In this document: positions 25,472 to 34,783 of the stretch, piece by piece
Layout: the number at the start of each line of letters is the position of its first letter
How positions within the stretch are numbered: the first letter of the stretch is position 1
Assembly: GCF_001949125.1 (NCBI RefSeq)
Contig: NZ_MSTI01000065.1
Location: 1-40,404 of the forward strand
Reading direction: 5' to 3'
Length of the DNA: 40,404 nucleotides
Origin: Deinococcus marmoris
GTDB lineage: Bacteria; Deinococcota; Deinococci; Deinococcales; Deinococcaceae
Program-made: the position numbers and the translations under genes
The notes under the pieces: generated by a model
Told to the model about the DNA's origin: nothing
The model's database searches: none
The model's input: only the letters and a program-made list of their open reading frames with translations

Positions 25472-26920
25472 ATGCGAAAAACGATTCTCCTGGGTCTGCT
25501 CCTCGGGGCGGCAGGAGCGGCGGCCCAGGGCAACATGCCGCTGTCCTCCTTCGAGGGGCAGGTGGTCTATCAGGTCATGCCGGACCGCTTCTTCGACGGC
25601 AATGCGGCCAACGACGCGGGCGTCAACAAAGGTGATCCGCGCGCGTGGCACGGCGGCGATCTGGCAGGCCTGACCGCGAAGCTGCCGTACATCCAGAAGC
25701 TGGGGGCCACCGCCGTCTGGTTGACGCCCATCTACCAGCAGCAGGCGCAGAATTCCTTCGACACCGCGCCTTACCACGGCTACTGGCCTGCCGATTTCCG
25801 CAAGGTGGACCCCTACTTCGGAACGCTGAACGATTTCTTGGCGTTTATCGGGGCGACGCAGAAGGGCGGCATGCGGGTGGTTCTCGATCAGGTCATCAAC
25901 CACTACGGCTATCTGGCCCCTGCCGTGAAGGAACATCCCACGTGGTTCAACGGCAAGGCTGAGTGCGACGCCTCGCGCCAGAAGGATATCGACTGCCCGC
26001 TGGCTGGGCTACCGGACCTGAACCAGGGCAACCCCCAGGTGCGCGATCTACTGCTGGGCAACGCCGGATTCTGGCGCGATCAGGGCGTGTCTGCGTTCCG
26101 TTACGACGCCATCAAGAATGTGGACGGGCCGTTTCTGGGCGATCTGCTGGCGGGTGACCGCGCCGCCGGGATCTGGACCCTGGGCGAGTGGTACAACGCC
26201 GACACGGGCACGGTGGCCGAGTGGCAGCGCCGGGGCTTCGACAGCCTGTTTCTGTTCAGCCTCCAGACCGCCATGAAGGGCAGCATCATGGCCGGGCAGG
26301 GGCTGGACGGGGTGGCCGCCGTGTTGTCGCGGCAGGGGGAATTGCCGCGCCCCGGCGAGGTGGCGCTGTTTCTGGACAACCACGACGTGCCGCGTTTCGC
26401 GCAGGGTTCGCTGTTCGAGGACGTGGGGCAGGCCCGCACCAAGTATGGCCTGCGCGCGCTGATGACCCTGCGCGGCGTGCCCGTGATCTGGCAGGGCACC
26501 GAGATCGCCATGCGCGGCGGCGCGGACCCCGACAACCGCCGTGACATGCGTTTTGAAGACAAATGGACGCCCCAGGAAAAGGGCGTGTTCGAGGTGGCCC
26601 AGAACGCTATTGCCGTCCGGCAGGCCAGTCCGGCCCTGAGCCGGGGGGCGTTGACGCTGCTGAAAACGCCGCCCGGCCTCGCGGACCGGCTGCTGATTTT
26701 TACCCGCGAGCAGGAAGGGCAAAGGGTCCTGGTCGTCTGGCACGGCGGCAAGACGCGGCAAAGCTACTCGGTCCGGCTGGGCAGCCTGGGCCTGAGCAGC
26801 GGGGATCTGCCCGTGATCCAGTCGCTGTTTGCCGGACAGAACGCCAAAATCAAGGTCAGCAGTGGCTATCTGCATCTCAGCCTGCCCCCGGAGGATGCGG
26901 CGGCGTTCAAGCTGAACTGA
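25472..26920 (+). CDS. Secreted alpha-amylase family glycosidase (GH13)
   Basis: A 482-residue GH13 enzyme acting on alpha-glucans or maltodextrins outside the cytoplasm. Signal peptide 1-19 (MRKTILLGLLLGAAGAAAQ). Conserved regions: VVLDQVINH (136-144), AFRYDAIKNV with nucleophile Asp212, WTLGEWYN with acid Glu239, and FLDNHDVPRF with Asp305. YQVMPDRFFDG at 33-43 and HGGDLAGL at 60-67 are typical of the maltogenic/neopullulanase-like groups, so cyclodextrin or pullulan activity cannot be excluded. A C-terminal beta domain (about 395-482) follows the barrel. ATG 25472 is preferred because TAAGAT (25461-25466) is 5 bases upstream and the signal peptide begins there. Confidence 0.88.
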   Translation: MRKTILLGLLLGAAGAAAQGNMPLSSFEGQVVYQVMPDRFFDGNAANDAGVNKGDPRAWHGGDLAGLTAKLPYIQKLGATAVWLTPIYQQQAQNSFDTAPYHGYWPADFRKVDPYFGTLNDFLAFIGATQKGGMRVVLDQVINHYGYLAPAVKEHPTWFNGKAECDASRQKDIDCPLAGLPDLNQGNPQVRDLLLGNAGFWRDQGVSAFRYDAIKNVDGPFLGDLLAGDRAAGIWTLGEWYNADTGTVAEWQRRGFDSLFLFSLQTAMKGSIMAGQGLDGVAAVLSRQGELPRPGEVALFLDNHDVPRFAQGSLFEDVGQARTKYGLRALMTLRGVPVIWQGTEIAMRGGADPDNRRDMRFEDKWTPQEKGVFEVAQNAIAVRQASPALSRGALTLLKTPPGLADRLLIFTREQEGQRVLVVWHGGKTRQSYSVRLGSLGLSSGDLPVIQSLFAGQNAKIKVSSGYLHLSLPPEDAAAFKLN

Positions 26921-27090
26921 CTGGAGTTGATTTCAGCCACACTCAGCTCCGAAGTGACGCTGATGGCACTCAGGCATGTCCTGACTTGAATCTCGCCTGA
27001 GCTGAAGCTGAGCAATTCACCTTTCTCCCACCGGAATTTGCTGGGGGCGGTAACGGTCAATCGGTGTTGCGTTCCCCCGATTCTGACCCC

Positions 27091-27121
27091 TTGACACTCA
27101 CGTTGCGTCAGCCTTTACGCT
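27091..27121 (+). promoter_or_regulatory. MerR-type promoter with 19-bp spacer
   Basis: TTGACA (27091-27096) and TACGCT (27116-27121) are 19 bases apart, the over-long spacing that MerR regulators correct by twisting DNA. Starting inside the -35 box and running into the spacer is a dyad, TGACAC (27092-27097) and GCGTCA (27105-27110). The ATG of the MerR-type gene is 7 bases after the -10 box, so autoregulation and a leaderless message are both likely. Confidence 0.65.
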
Positions 27122-27128
27122 GCTGTGT

Positions 27129-27926
27129 ATGGAGGCCAGGACCGCGACAAATGAACAGACCTGGACGGTGGGCGAGGTGGCGCTGCTGACCCGCCTGAGC
27201 GTCCGCACGCTGCACCATTACGACGACATCGGGCTGCTGCGCCCCGGCGCACGGACAGAAGCGGGGTATCGGCTGTACACCCCCGCCGATCTGGCGCGGC
27301 TGTGGCGCGTGCTGAGCTACCGCGAACTGGGCTTCCCGCTGGCCGAAATCGCCCGCGTGCTGGATGCCGCACCGGGCGGCGAGGTGGAAGCTTTGCGAAC
27401 CCAGGTTGCTTTGCTGCAAGAAAAACAGCGCCGTATCCAGTCCACCCTGGACGCCGCCCTGGCCTACCTGACTGCCGCCGAACGCGGCGAAGGAGTTCCC
27501 AAGATGACCAACGCAGAACTGAAAGAAATCTTCGACGGCTTCGATCCCACCGAACACGAGGCCGAGGCCCGGGAACGCTGGGGCGACAGTGAGCCTTACA
27601 AGCAGAGCGCCCGTCGCATGGGCAGCTACACGAAAGCCGACTGGGAAGCGGTCAAGGCCGAGATGAATACCATCTATGCCCGCTATCTGGCCCTGATGGC
27701 TGCTGGAACGCCCCCCGATTCCGCTGAGACAAAAGCCGTGGCCGCCGATCACCGCGCCCATATCTCCGCCCGCTATTACGCTGCATCGCCCGAAATGATG
27801 CGCGGTCTGGCGCAGATGTGGGTGGCCGACGAACGCTTCACGAAGAATATCGACAGCGTGGGCGAGGGGCTGGCGGCGTATTCCAGCGCGGCGGTGCTGG
27901 CGTGGGCGGCTGAGGCTGAGGGGTAA
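27129..27926 (+). CDS. TipA-like MerR-family regulator
   Basis: A 265-residue protein. Residues 13-80 are a MerR winged helix (WTVGEVALLTRLSVRTLHHYDDIGLL, then AGYRLYTPADLARLWRVLSYRELGFPL), and 82-118 form the dimerising coiled coil. Residues 125-260 form a TipAS-type effector domain (ELKEIFDGFDPTEHEAEARERWGDSEPY... and MMRGLAQMWVADERFTKNID). TipA proteins bind thiopeptide or other amphipathic antibiotics and switch on efflux or sequestration genes. No target operon is obvious next door; the gene's own promoter has MerR geometry. It converges on the ABC permease across a heptad repeat. Confidence 0.9.
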   Translation: MEARTATNEQTWTVGEVALLTRLSVRTLHHYDDIGLLRPGARTEAGYRLYTPADLARLWRVLSYRELGFPLAEIARVLDAAPGGEVEALRTQVALLQEKQRRIQSTLDAALAYLTAAERGEGVPKMTNAELKEIFDGFDPTEHEAEARERWGDSEPYKQSARRMGSYTKADWEAVKAEMNTIYARYLALMAAGTPPDSAETKAVAADHRAHISARYYAASPEMMRGLAQMWVADERFTKNIDSVGEGLAAYSSAAVLAWAAEAEG

Positions 27927-27967
27927 ACAGCCCCGGTGACTTGCTGAGGGTGTGGCCTGTCTGGTGG

Positions 27968-28000
27968 CCCCACACCCCACACCCCACACCCCACAACCCC
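27968..28000. repeat. Heptad repeat (CCCCACA)4 with G-quadruplex motif on minus strand
   Basis: Four perfect copies of CCCCACA (27968-27995) are followed by ACCCC. On the minus strand this gives five runs of four G separated by loops of 3-4 bases (TGT, TTGT), a textbook quadruplex-forming motif. It lies between two convergent genes and reaches the first base of the permease stop codon. Confidence 0.9.
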
Positions 28001-28695
28001 TAAAGCACCCGCCGTTCAATGCCCGCCTGTCCCCGTCCCAGCCGACGCTCCAGCGCCCGCACCACACGGGTCATGGTGAAGGTCAGCAGGAAATAGACCA
28101 GCGCCAGCACGGCGTAGACCTCGAACTGACGGTACGTGACGCCTGTGATGTACTTGCCCTGCGCGAACAGTTCCTGCAAGGTCACGGCGCTGGCGAGGCT
28201 GCTGCCCAGGATCAGGGAAATAAATTCGTTGCCCAGCGCAGGCAGCGCCACCCGCCACGCCTGCGGTAGCACCACGAAGCGCACCGCCTGGGCGCGGCTG
28301 AGGCCCAGGCTGCGGCCCGCCTCTATCTGGCCCACGGGCACGCTGTTCAGCCCGCCGCGCACGATCTCAGAAGTGTACGCCGCCGAGTACAGGCCCAGCG
28401 CCAGCACCGCCGCCGGAAAGCCGTCCAGCGTGACCCCCAGCGCGGGCAGGCCGTAATACACCACGCTCAGCAGCACGATCAGGGGAATGCCGCGCACCAC
28501 CTCCACATAGGCGTTGCCCAGCGGGGCCAGCAGCGGCACCCGGAACACCCGCACGATGCCCAGCAATGTGCCCAGCACCACCGACACGCCCAGCGCACAC
28601 AGGCTGACCGCCAGCGTGAGGCCCAGCCCCGACAGCAGCAGGCGCGGATAGTCGCCTGACAAAATGGTGCGGAATCCCGTGACAAGATCGGCCAT
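28000..28695 (-). CDS. Polar amino-acid ABC transporter permease, orphan
   Basis: A 231-residue inner-membrane permease of the HisMQ/GlnP type. It has about five membrane segments: LLLSGLGLTLAVSLCALGVSVVLG near the N-terminus, then VEVVRGIPLIVLLSVVYYGLP. The EAA loop is EAGRSLGLSRAQAVRFVVLPQAWRVALPALGNEFISLI. No binding protein or ATPase gene is next to it, so partners must be encoded elsewhere. The start at 28695 is preferred because TACACT (28710-28705) lies 9 bases before it; the 28-residue upstream extension overlaps the recQ promoter region and looks non-coding. Divergent from recQ. Confidence 0.85.
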   Translation of the reverse strand: MADLVTGFRTILSGDYPRLLLSGLGLTLAVSLCALGVSVVLGTLLGIVRVFRVPLLAPLGNAYVEVVRGIPLIVLLSVVYYGLPALGVTLDGFPAAVLALGLYSAAYTSEIVRGGLNSVPVGQIEAGRSLGLSRAQAVRFVVLPQAWRVALPALGNEFISLILGSSLASAVTLQELFAQGKYITGVTYRQFEVYAVLALVYFLLTFTMTRVVRALERRLGRGQAGIERRVL

Positions 28696-28801
28696 GCGGG
28701 GGACAGTGTAAACCGTGGGACCAGCCTCGACAGACCGCAAAGTCTGAAAACCACCGCTCCATGCCATTACGTCCTGCACAGAACGCGCTATCCTGGCGGC
28801 G

Positions 28802-31045
28802 ATGTCTCTTGTCCAGCCGCACCCTGCCCAATCTCCTGCCGAAACCGACGCCCGCGCCCTGGAAGTTCTGAGCCGGGTCTGGGGCTATGGGGCATTCCGG
28901 GACGTGCAGGCCGACATCGTGCGGACGGTGGTGGAGGGCAACAACGCGCTGGTGCTGATGCCCACGGGCGGCGGCAAGAGCCTGTGCTATCAGGTGCCCA
29001 GTCTGCTGCGTCCCGGCACCGGGATTGTGGTCTCGCCCCTGATCGCGCTGATGAAGGATCAGGTGGATGCGCTGCGGCAATTTGGGGTGCGGGCCGCTTT
29101 CCTCAATTCCAGCCTGCCAATGGAAAGCGTGCGCGAGGTAGAGGCCGCGCTGCTGGCCGGGGAACTGGACATGCTCTACGTCGCTCCCGAACGCCTGTTG
29201 CTACCGCGCACGCTGGAGCTGCTGGAACGCGCCCCAGTGGCCCTGTTCGCCATCGATGAGGCGCACTGTGTCTCGCAGTGGGGCCACGATTTCAGGCCGG
29301 AATACGGGCAACTGGGCGTGCTGCCCCGGCGTTTCCCCGATATTCCCCGCGTGGCCCTGACCGCTACCGCCGATGACCGCACGCGCGCTGACATCCTGAA
29401 CGTGCTGGAACTGCGCGGCGCGGCGCAGTTCATCTCCAGCTTTGACCGCCCGAATATCCAGTACCGCGTGGCGAACAAGGAAGGCCCCAAGACCCAACTG
29501 CTGGACTTTATCCACGCCGAACACCGGGGAGACGCGGGCATCGTGTACTGCCTGTCGCGCAAATCGGTGGAACAGACCGCGCAGTGGCTGGCGACGCAGG
29601 GCGTGGACGCGGTGCCTTACCACGCGGGCCTCTCGCCGCGCGAGCGCAACCACGCACAGGAACGCTTTCTGAATGACGAGGGCGTGGTGGTGGTGGCGAC
29701 GGTGGCCTTTGGCATGGGCATCGACAAGCCCAATGTGCGTTTCGTGGCCCATCTGGACCTGCCCAAGAGCATGGAGGGCTACTACCAGGAAACGGGCCGC
29801 GCCGGGCGCGACGGCCTGCCCAGCACCGCCTGGATGGTCTACGGTCTGGCCGACGTGGTGAACGTGAAGCGGATGCTCTCGCAGAGTGACGCACCTGAGG
29901 ACGTGAAGCGTGTGGAGGCCGCCAAGCTGGACGCCCTGCTGACCTACTGCGAGGCCGCCACCTGCCGCCGCCAGTTGTTGCTGGCCTATTTTGGAGAGGA
30001 GAGAAACGAACCCTGCGGCAACTGCGACATCTGCCTGAATCCGCCCAGGGTGCGTGACGCCACCCGCGAGGCGCAGATGGCCCTGAGCGCGGCCATTCGC
30101 ACGGGGAACCGCTTCGGCGCGGCCCACCTGACCGACATTCTGCTGGGCGAGCCTACCGAGAAAGTCGTGAGTATGGGCCACCACCTGCTGCCCACCTTCG
30201 GCGTTGGCAAGGGCCACGATGAGAAGATGTGGCGCGGGCTGATTCGTCAACTGGTCAGCCTGGGGCATCTGGCGGCGGGCGAACATTACGGCCTGAGTGC
30301 CACCAGTAAATCTCGCCCGCTTCTGAAGGGCGAGACGACGCTGATGCTGCGCGAGGACAGTCTGGTGCCGCGCGAGAAGGTCCGCAAGCGGGACCGCGAC
30401 GCTTCCCGTGGTGGCCGCGCCCCGGTGGATTCACAGGACGCCCCGCTGTTCGAGGCTCTGCGTGCCTGGAGGCTGCAACTGGCCCGGCAGAAAGCCGTGC
30501 CGCCTTACGCCATTTTCAGTGACGCCACCCTCAAGGCCGTCTGCGAGTTGCGCCCCGGCAGCGCGGCCACGCTGGGCACGGTCAGCGGCGTGGGCCAGCG
30601 CAAGTTGGCCGATTACGGCGAGGCAGTGCTGGACATCGTGCGCGAACATTCCGGGAGTGAGAGGGCGCGGCCCGCTTCACCCGCTGAGCGTGGAGTGCGG
30701 GAAAACAGCGCGGTGCTGGGGCTGCTGCGTGGGCGAGAGGAAGCACAGCCGTCGCCATACACTTCCCAGTCCCTCTTCTCTGCCCCGGCCAGAGCAAAGC
30801 AAACCCCGCCCGCCTCCGCCAATCCAGATGTTGCCGAAGCCCTGCGCGAACTGCGCCGCGAGTTGACCCGTGAGACCGGACATAGCGCTTTCGTGATCTT
30901 TCCGAATGCCACGCTGGAAGCCTTGGCCTCCGCCTCCCCGCGCAGCCTGAATGACCTTCAGGGGTTGCCCGGCATGGGGCCGAAACGCATTGAAAATTAC
31001 GGCGAACGCATCGTGGAGGCGGTTCTGACGGTGCTGGACGGGTGA
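28802..31045 (+). CDS. recQ: ATP-dependent DNA helicase RecQ with two HRDC domains
   Basis: A 747-residue 3'-5' helicase. Motif [15 protein letters not shown] (53-66), motif [21 protein letters not shown] (150-168), ALTATAD (185-191), motif [13 protein letters not shown] (328-338). The zinc module has Cys388, 405, 408 and 411 ([12 protein letters not shown]), followed by an RQC winged helix (about 420-520). Then come two HRDC domains at about 547-617 and 676-745, joined by a 58-residue low-complexity Pro/Ala/Ser linker. The D. radiodurans enzyme is known for three HRDC domains; here I can find only two. TATCCT (28789-28794) is 7 bases before the ATG. Roles in recombination repair are expected from the family. 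Confidence 0.95.
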   Translation: MSLVQPHPAQSPAETDARALEVLSRVWGYGAFRDVQADIVRTVVEGNNALVLMPTGGGKSLCYQVPSLLRPGTGIVVSPLIALMKDQVDALRQFGVRAAFLNSSLPMESVREVEAALLAGELDMLYVAPERLLLPRTLELLERAPVALFAIDEAHCVSQWGHDFRPEYGQLGVLPRRFPDIPRVALTATADDRTRADILNVLELRGAAQFISSFDRPNIQYRVANKEGPKTQLLDFIHAEHRGDAGIVYCLSRKSVEQTAQWLATQGVDAVPYHAGLSPRERNHAQERFLNDEGVVVVATVAFGMGIDKPNVRFVAHLDLPKSMEGYYQETGRAGRDGLPSTAWMVYGLADVVNVKRMLSQSDAPEDVKRVEAAKLDALLTYCEAATCRRQLLLAYFGEERNEPCGNCDICLNPPRVRDATREAQMALSAAIRTGNRFGAAHLTDILLGEPTEKVVSMGHHLLPTFGVGKGHDEKMWRGLIRQLVSLGHLAAGEHYGLSATSKSRPLLKGETTLMLREDSLVPREKVRKRDRDASRGGRAPVDSQDAPLFEALRAWRLQLARQKAVPPYAIFSDATLKAVCELRPGSAATLGTVSGVGQRKLADYGEAVLDIVREHSGSERARPASPAERGVRENSAVLGLLRGREEAQPSPYTSQSLFSAPARAKQTPPASANPDVAEALRELRRELTRETGHSAFVIFPNATLEALASASPRSLNDLQGLPGMGPKRIENYGERIVEAVLTVLDG

Positions 31046-31051
31046 TCTTCC

Positions 31052-31274
31052 TGGCTCCCTTTAAGGCTGGGTGATGCAGACAAGTCTCTCATGTTTGGCT
31101 TTGCGCTGGTTTTCGCAAGATGCCATTTTTCTCTGACCGCGCTGGGACGGCGTCTGCGGTTCCCCCTCCCAGCCTCCCCCGCAAGGGGGGAGGAGCTAAA
31201 AACGCCGTGTTTATCGGTGTCGTCACTTTTATGAGAGAGATGTCTGCATCATCCAGCCCTTAAAGGGGAGCTGG
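31052..31274. repeat. Repeat island with about 40-nt inverted arms (MITE-like)
   Basis: The left arm (31052-31092) and the right arm (31231-31274) are near-perfect inverted copies, sharing CTTTAAGG, GATGCAGACA and CTCTCAT with a few mismatches and small gaps. The 138 bases between hold a strong hairpin (31173-31193) and no reading frame. The design, short and non-coding with long terminal inverted repeats, is that of a miniature element mobilised in trans; target-site duplication is not evident. Confidence 0.65.
31173..31193. repeat. Hairpin CCTCCCCC/GGGGGGAGG inside repeat island
   Basis: CCTCCCCC (31173-31180), loop GCAA, GGGGGGAGG (31185-31193). It resembles the CCTCCCC-TTGA-GGGGAGG hairpin at 40376-40393, suggesting both belong to one repeat family. 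It could also end recQ transcription. Confidence 0.6.
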
Positions 31275-31294
31275 CCGCGTAGCGGACTGAGGGG
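31264..31294 (-). repeat. 31-bp dispersed repeat, copy 1
   Basis: Read on the minus strand it starts CCCCTCAGTCCGCTACGCGG and ends CCAGCTCCCCT. It matches 40295-40325 at 28 of 31 positions. Two of the three differences are compensating changes in an internal hairpin (CCGC-TAC-GCGG here, CTGC-TTC-GCAG there). It overlaps the right arm of the inverted-repeat island. Confidence 0.8.
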
Positions 31295-31325
31295 TCAGGT
31301 TGGGACCCACTCCTTTACCGCGAAT

Positions 31326-31720
31326 TCAACCGTTCTCTACAGTCCCGTCCACTTTCAACTTCCCCTTCTCCCGATTATTCGCATCAATCTCACGCTCCAG
31401 AAAGTAGTTCAGCGCCGTGCGAATCAGTGCAATGGCCCCCAGTTTGCCGATGTCTTCCCAGGTGGGGGCGATGGCGGTCAGGAGAATGTCGGCGGCCAGC
31501 AGGAATTCCAGGGCAATGGCCAGCCAGCGGCCCAGTTGCAGGCGCAGGTTCTGCTTGGCCTCGTCGTTGGCCCCACGTCGCGCGGCAGGAACAGGGCGTA
31601 CAGCGAACGCCACAGCGCCTGCACAATCGCGGCGGCAATGACCAGCGCCGCTGCGAACTCGGCCAGCGAGGCAATCGCCCGCGCCCCCACCTGCACGATG
31701 TTTTCGACATTCCCCAGCAT
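31326..31720 (-). pseudogene. DUF1622 membrane protein gene, frameshifted
   Basis: The N-terminal half reads from ATG 31720 (MLGNVENIVQVGARAIASLA, a membrane helix, then ALWRSLYALFLPRDVG). The C-terminal half (ANDEAKQNLRLQLGRWLAIALEFLLAADI..., IRTALNYFLEREIDA) continues in another frame to 31326. Together they give a DUF1622 protein of about 131 residues. The break is at the C4 run 31571-31574 (G4 on the coding strand); one added G would restore GTG-GGG-GCC-AAC. It may be a recent mutation, slippage-controlled expression, or a sequencing error in a homopolymer. TACAGT (31734-31729) is 8 bases before the ATG, so the promoter looks intact. Confidence 0.8.
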
Positions 31721-31739
31721 GGCCCTCGACTGTAGGCGC

Positions 31740-32534
31740 TTACAGCGTCAGCGCCAACTGCACGGCCTCTATCAAGCCTCCATCGTCTACATGGCCCACC
31801 GTGTACTTTGCGGCGGCGTGGGCGGGCGGGTCCGCGTTGCCCATCGCCACCGGATGACCCACCACGCGCATGGCACTCACGTCGTTCTCGCCGTCGCCCA
31901 CCATCATCACGCGGTCCATGCCCAGGCCGTATTCCGCCGCGATTCGCCGCACTGCGCTGCCCTTGCTGATGCCCGCGCGGGTGATGCTGATGAACATGGT
32001 GTCCGGCATGGCCGGGCTGCCCGCCGGGTGCAGGTCCAGCCCCGGATGAGGCTCGGCGGTGACCACCGTTTCCTGCTCGCGCGGCACCACCCACTGCGCC
32101 CGCACGCGCGTTCCCACCAGCGATTCGGGGGTGCGCGGATCATACGGCACGCCCAGCAGCGCGGCATGGCGCTCGGCCAGCGAACCGGGTTTGGTCACGC
32201 CGAATTCGGTGTCGGTGTAGACCTCCAGCAGGCGGTCCTCGGCGTGGGCACGCTCCATCAACATGGGCAGCACATTGTCTGGCAGCGCTTCGGAGAGGCT
32301 TTCCCCGGAGTCCACCCGGACCACGCTGGCCCCGTTCTGAAAGACGTGCCAGCCGTCCGCGTCCAGCCGCCGCGCGTAGCCCAGCGCGTTGCCGATGGCG
32401 GGCCGTCCGCTGCACAGCGCGATCCGCACGCCCTTCGCCCTGGCGTCGGCCAGTGCCGCCCACACGTCGTCCCGCACAGTGTTGTCCGTGCCGATCAGGG
32501 TTCCGTCTACATCCACACAAATCAGTCCCAGCAT
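31740..32534 (-). CDS. HAD-superfamily Cof-type phosphatase
   Basis: A 264-residue HAD hydrolase of the Cof/IIB subgroup, acting on sugar phosphates, flavin mononucleotide or pyridoxal phosphate in the cytoplasm. Motif I is CVDVDGTL with nucleophile Asp8 and acid/base Asp10; motif II is ALCSGRP; motif III lysine is in [11 protein letters not shown]; motif IV is [15 protein letters not shown]2-type cap lies between motifs II and III (about 80-185). TAGACT (32547-32542) is 7 bases before the ATG. It precedes the frameshifted DUF1622 gene by 19 bases but each has its own -10 box. Confidence 0.88.
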   Translation of the reverse strand: MLGLICVDVDGTLIGTDNTVRDDVWAALADARAKGVRIALCSGRPAIGNALGYARRLDADGWHVFQNGASVVRVDSGESLSEALPDNVLPMLMERAHAEDRLLEVYTDTEFGVTKPGSLAERHAALLGVPYDPRTPESLVGTRVRAQWVVPREQETVVTAEPHPGLDLHPAGSPAMPDTMFISITRAGISKGSAVRRIAAEYGLGMDRVMMVGDGENDVSAMRVVGHPVAMGNADPPAHAAAKYTVGHVDDGGLIEAVQLALTL

Positions 32535-32600
32535 GGGCCGAAGTCTAGGGGCTGGGGATGCGGGAGGCGTGTGGCGAGATAGACGGCAGGGAAGAAACGG

Positions 32601-33371
32601 TCAGGGTTTGACGGCTCCCTGTCGCACGCGGCGCAATCCCACTGTCAATACCGCCGATGCCAGCGGCACCAGTCCGCGCACGCCTCCGCCGCCCAGCCCC
32701 AGCGCCAGAGAGACCACGGCGGCCTGCCGGGCACGCTGGACTTCCTGTGCTTTCACTGTCCGGGGGGCGCGGTCACATGGACTGCTCACGGGTTCGGGGG
32801 CCGTGAACGCGGGCGTCAGGGCCACGGCTCCCAGCCCCAGCAGGGCGGCGGGTACGGTGGTCAGGCCCGCTGCATGGTCCCGCCAAAGCCGGGGCATCAG
32901 CACGCCCAGCGCGGGCAACCACGAGTGGGAACCGGGAGTCAGGAGCGGCGCTGCCGAGGCGAGGAGCGCCGCCGAACGGTTGCCCGTGGCCGCAGCCAGC
33001 GCCGATTGCACCAGCAGCCCCTGATGATCCACGGGGGTGGCGTCCTCTCCGGTGGTTCCGGCGATCAGGCGCAGGCCACTCAGCGCGGCGAAGGCAGCCA
33101 GCGGGTTGCCCGGCTCGCCTATCAGTGCGGCGGCGGCGGCCACGGGCAACGCCGCGTTGGCGGTCTCCGGTGAATCCGGGTCCAGTTCGCGCGCAATGGC
33201 CCAGGCGCTGAAGGCCGCTCCGCCCACGCCCAGCGCCTGCCACCAGTTGCCGCGCACCACGCGCCCCAGCAGCACCGCCCCCACCATCCCCGCCGCCGCG
33301 ATCCGGTTGGACGAAAACGAGAAATCCAGGGGCCGGGCCAGCGCGGGCTGTGGGGCAGGAGCTTTGTTCAT
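32601..33371 (-). CDS. Multi-pass membrane protein of unknown function
   Basis: A 256-residue Ala/Gly/Leu-rich protein that I do not recognise. Hydrophobic segments lie at about 25-45 (AAAGMVGAVLLGRVV), 50-62, 75-110, 125-150, 165-190 and 220-245. A hydrophilic loop with PVSSPCDRAPRTVKAQEVQRARQ (about 195-217) and a basic tail (LRRVRQGAVKP) break them up. Many short repeats of small residues suggest tightly packed helices. The start at 33371 (MNKAPAPQP) is chosen over one 6 codons upstream because TACGCT (33383-33378) is 6 bases before it. It is flanked by argJ upstream and HAD downstream on the same strand, both with their own -10 boxes. Confidence 0.6.
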   Translation of the reverse strand: MNKAPAPQPALARPLDFSFSSNRIAAAGMVGAVLLGRVVRGNWWQALGVGGAAFSAWAIARELDPDSPETANAALPVAAAAALIGEPGNPLAAFAALSGLRLIAGTTGEDATPVDHQGLLVQSALAAATGNRSAALLASAAPLLTPGSHSWLPALGVLMPRLWRDHAAGLTTVPAALLGLGAVALTPAFTAPEPVSSPCDRAPRTVKAQEVQRARQAAVVSLALGLGGGGVRGLVPLASAVLTVGLRRVRQGAVKP

Positions 33372-33461
33372 GCTGGCAGCGTAGGCCACGGCTGCGGATT
33401 GAAGGCGGGTTCTGAAGGTTGGCTCAAGTGGGGGAGGACAGGCTTGTGTGTACCTGCCCGC

Positions 33462-34634
<1,173 letters not shown>

Positions 34635-34783
34635 AGCATGAGTTTAGAGCGGCGCAGTTGGTCCGGGGGAGCGAACGATAGGCAGATGGACCGCCCCGCC
34701 TACCCCGGCAGATCAAGCCCCGGCCAAGACTGCCCGTAAGCCGCCGCACCATCCCCTTTCTGCACGCAGAGCAGCATGAGCGG

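Noticed and set aside
27968..28000. Heptad array as a CRISPR array
   Set aside because: The unit is 7 bases with no spacers, and there are no cas genes; it is a simple sequence repeat.
31052..31274. Insertion sequence
   Set aside because: The inverted arms suggest mobility, but the 138-base interior encodes no transposase, so it can at most be a non-autonomous element.
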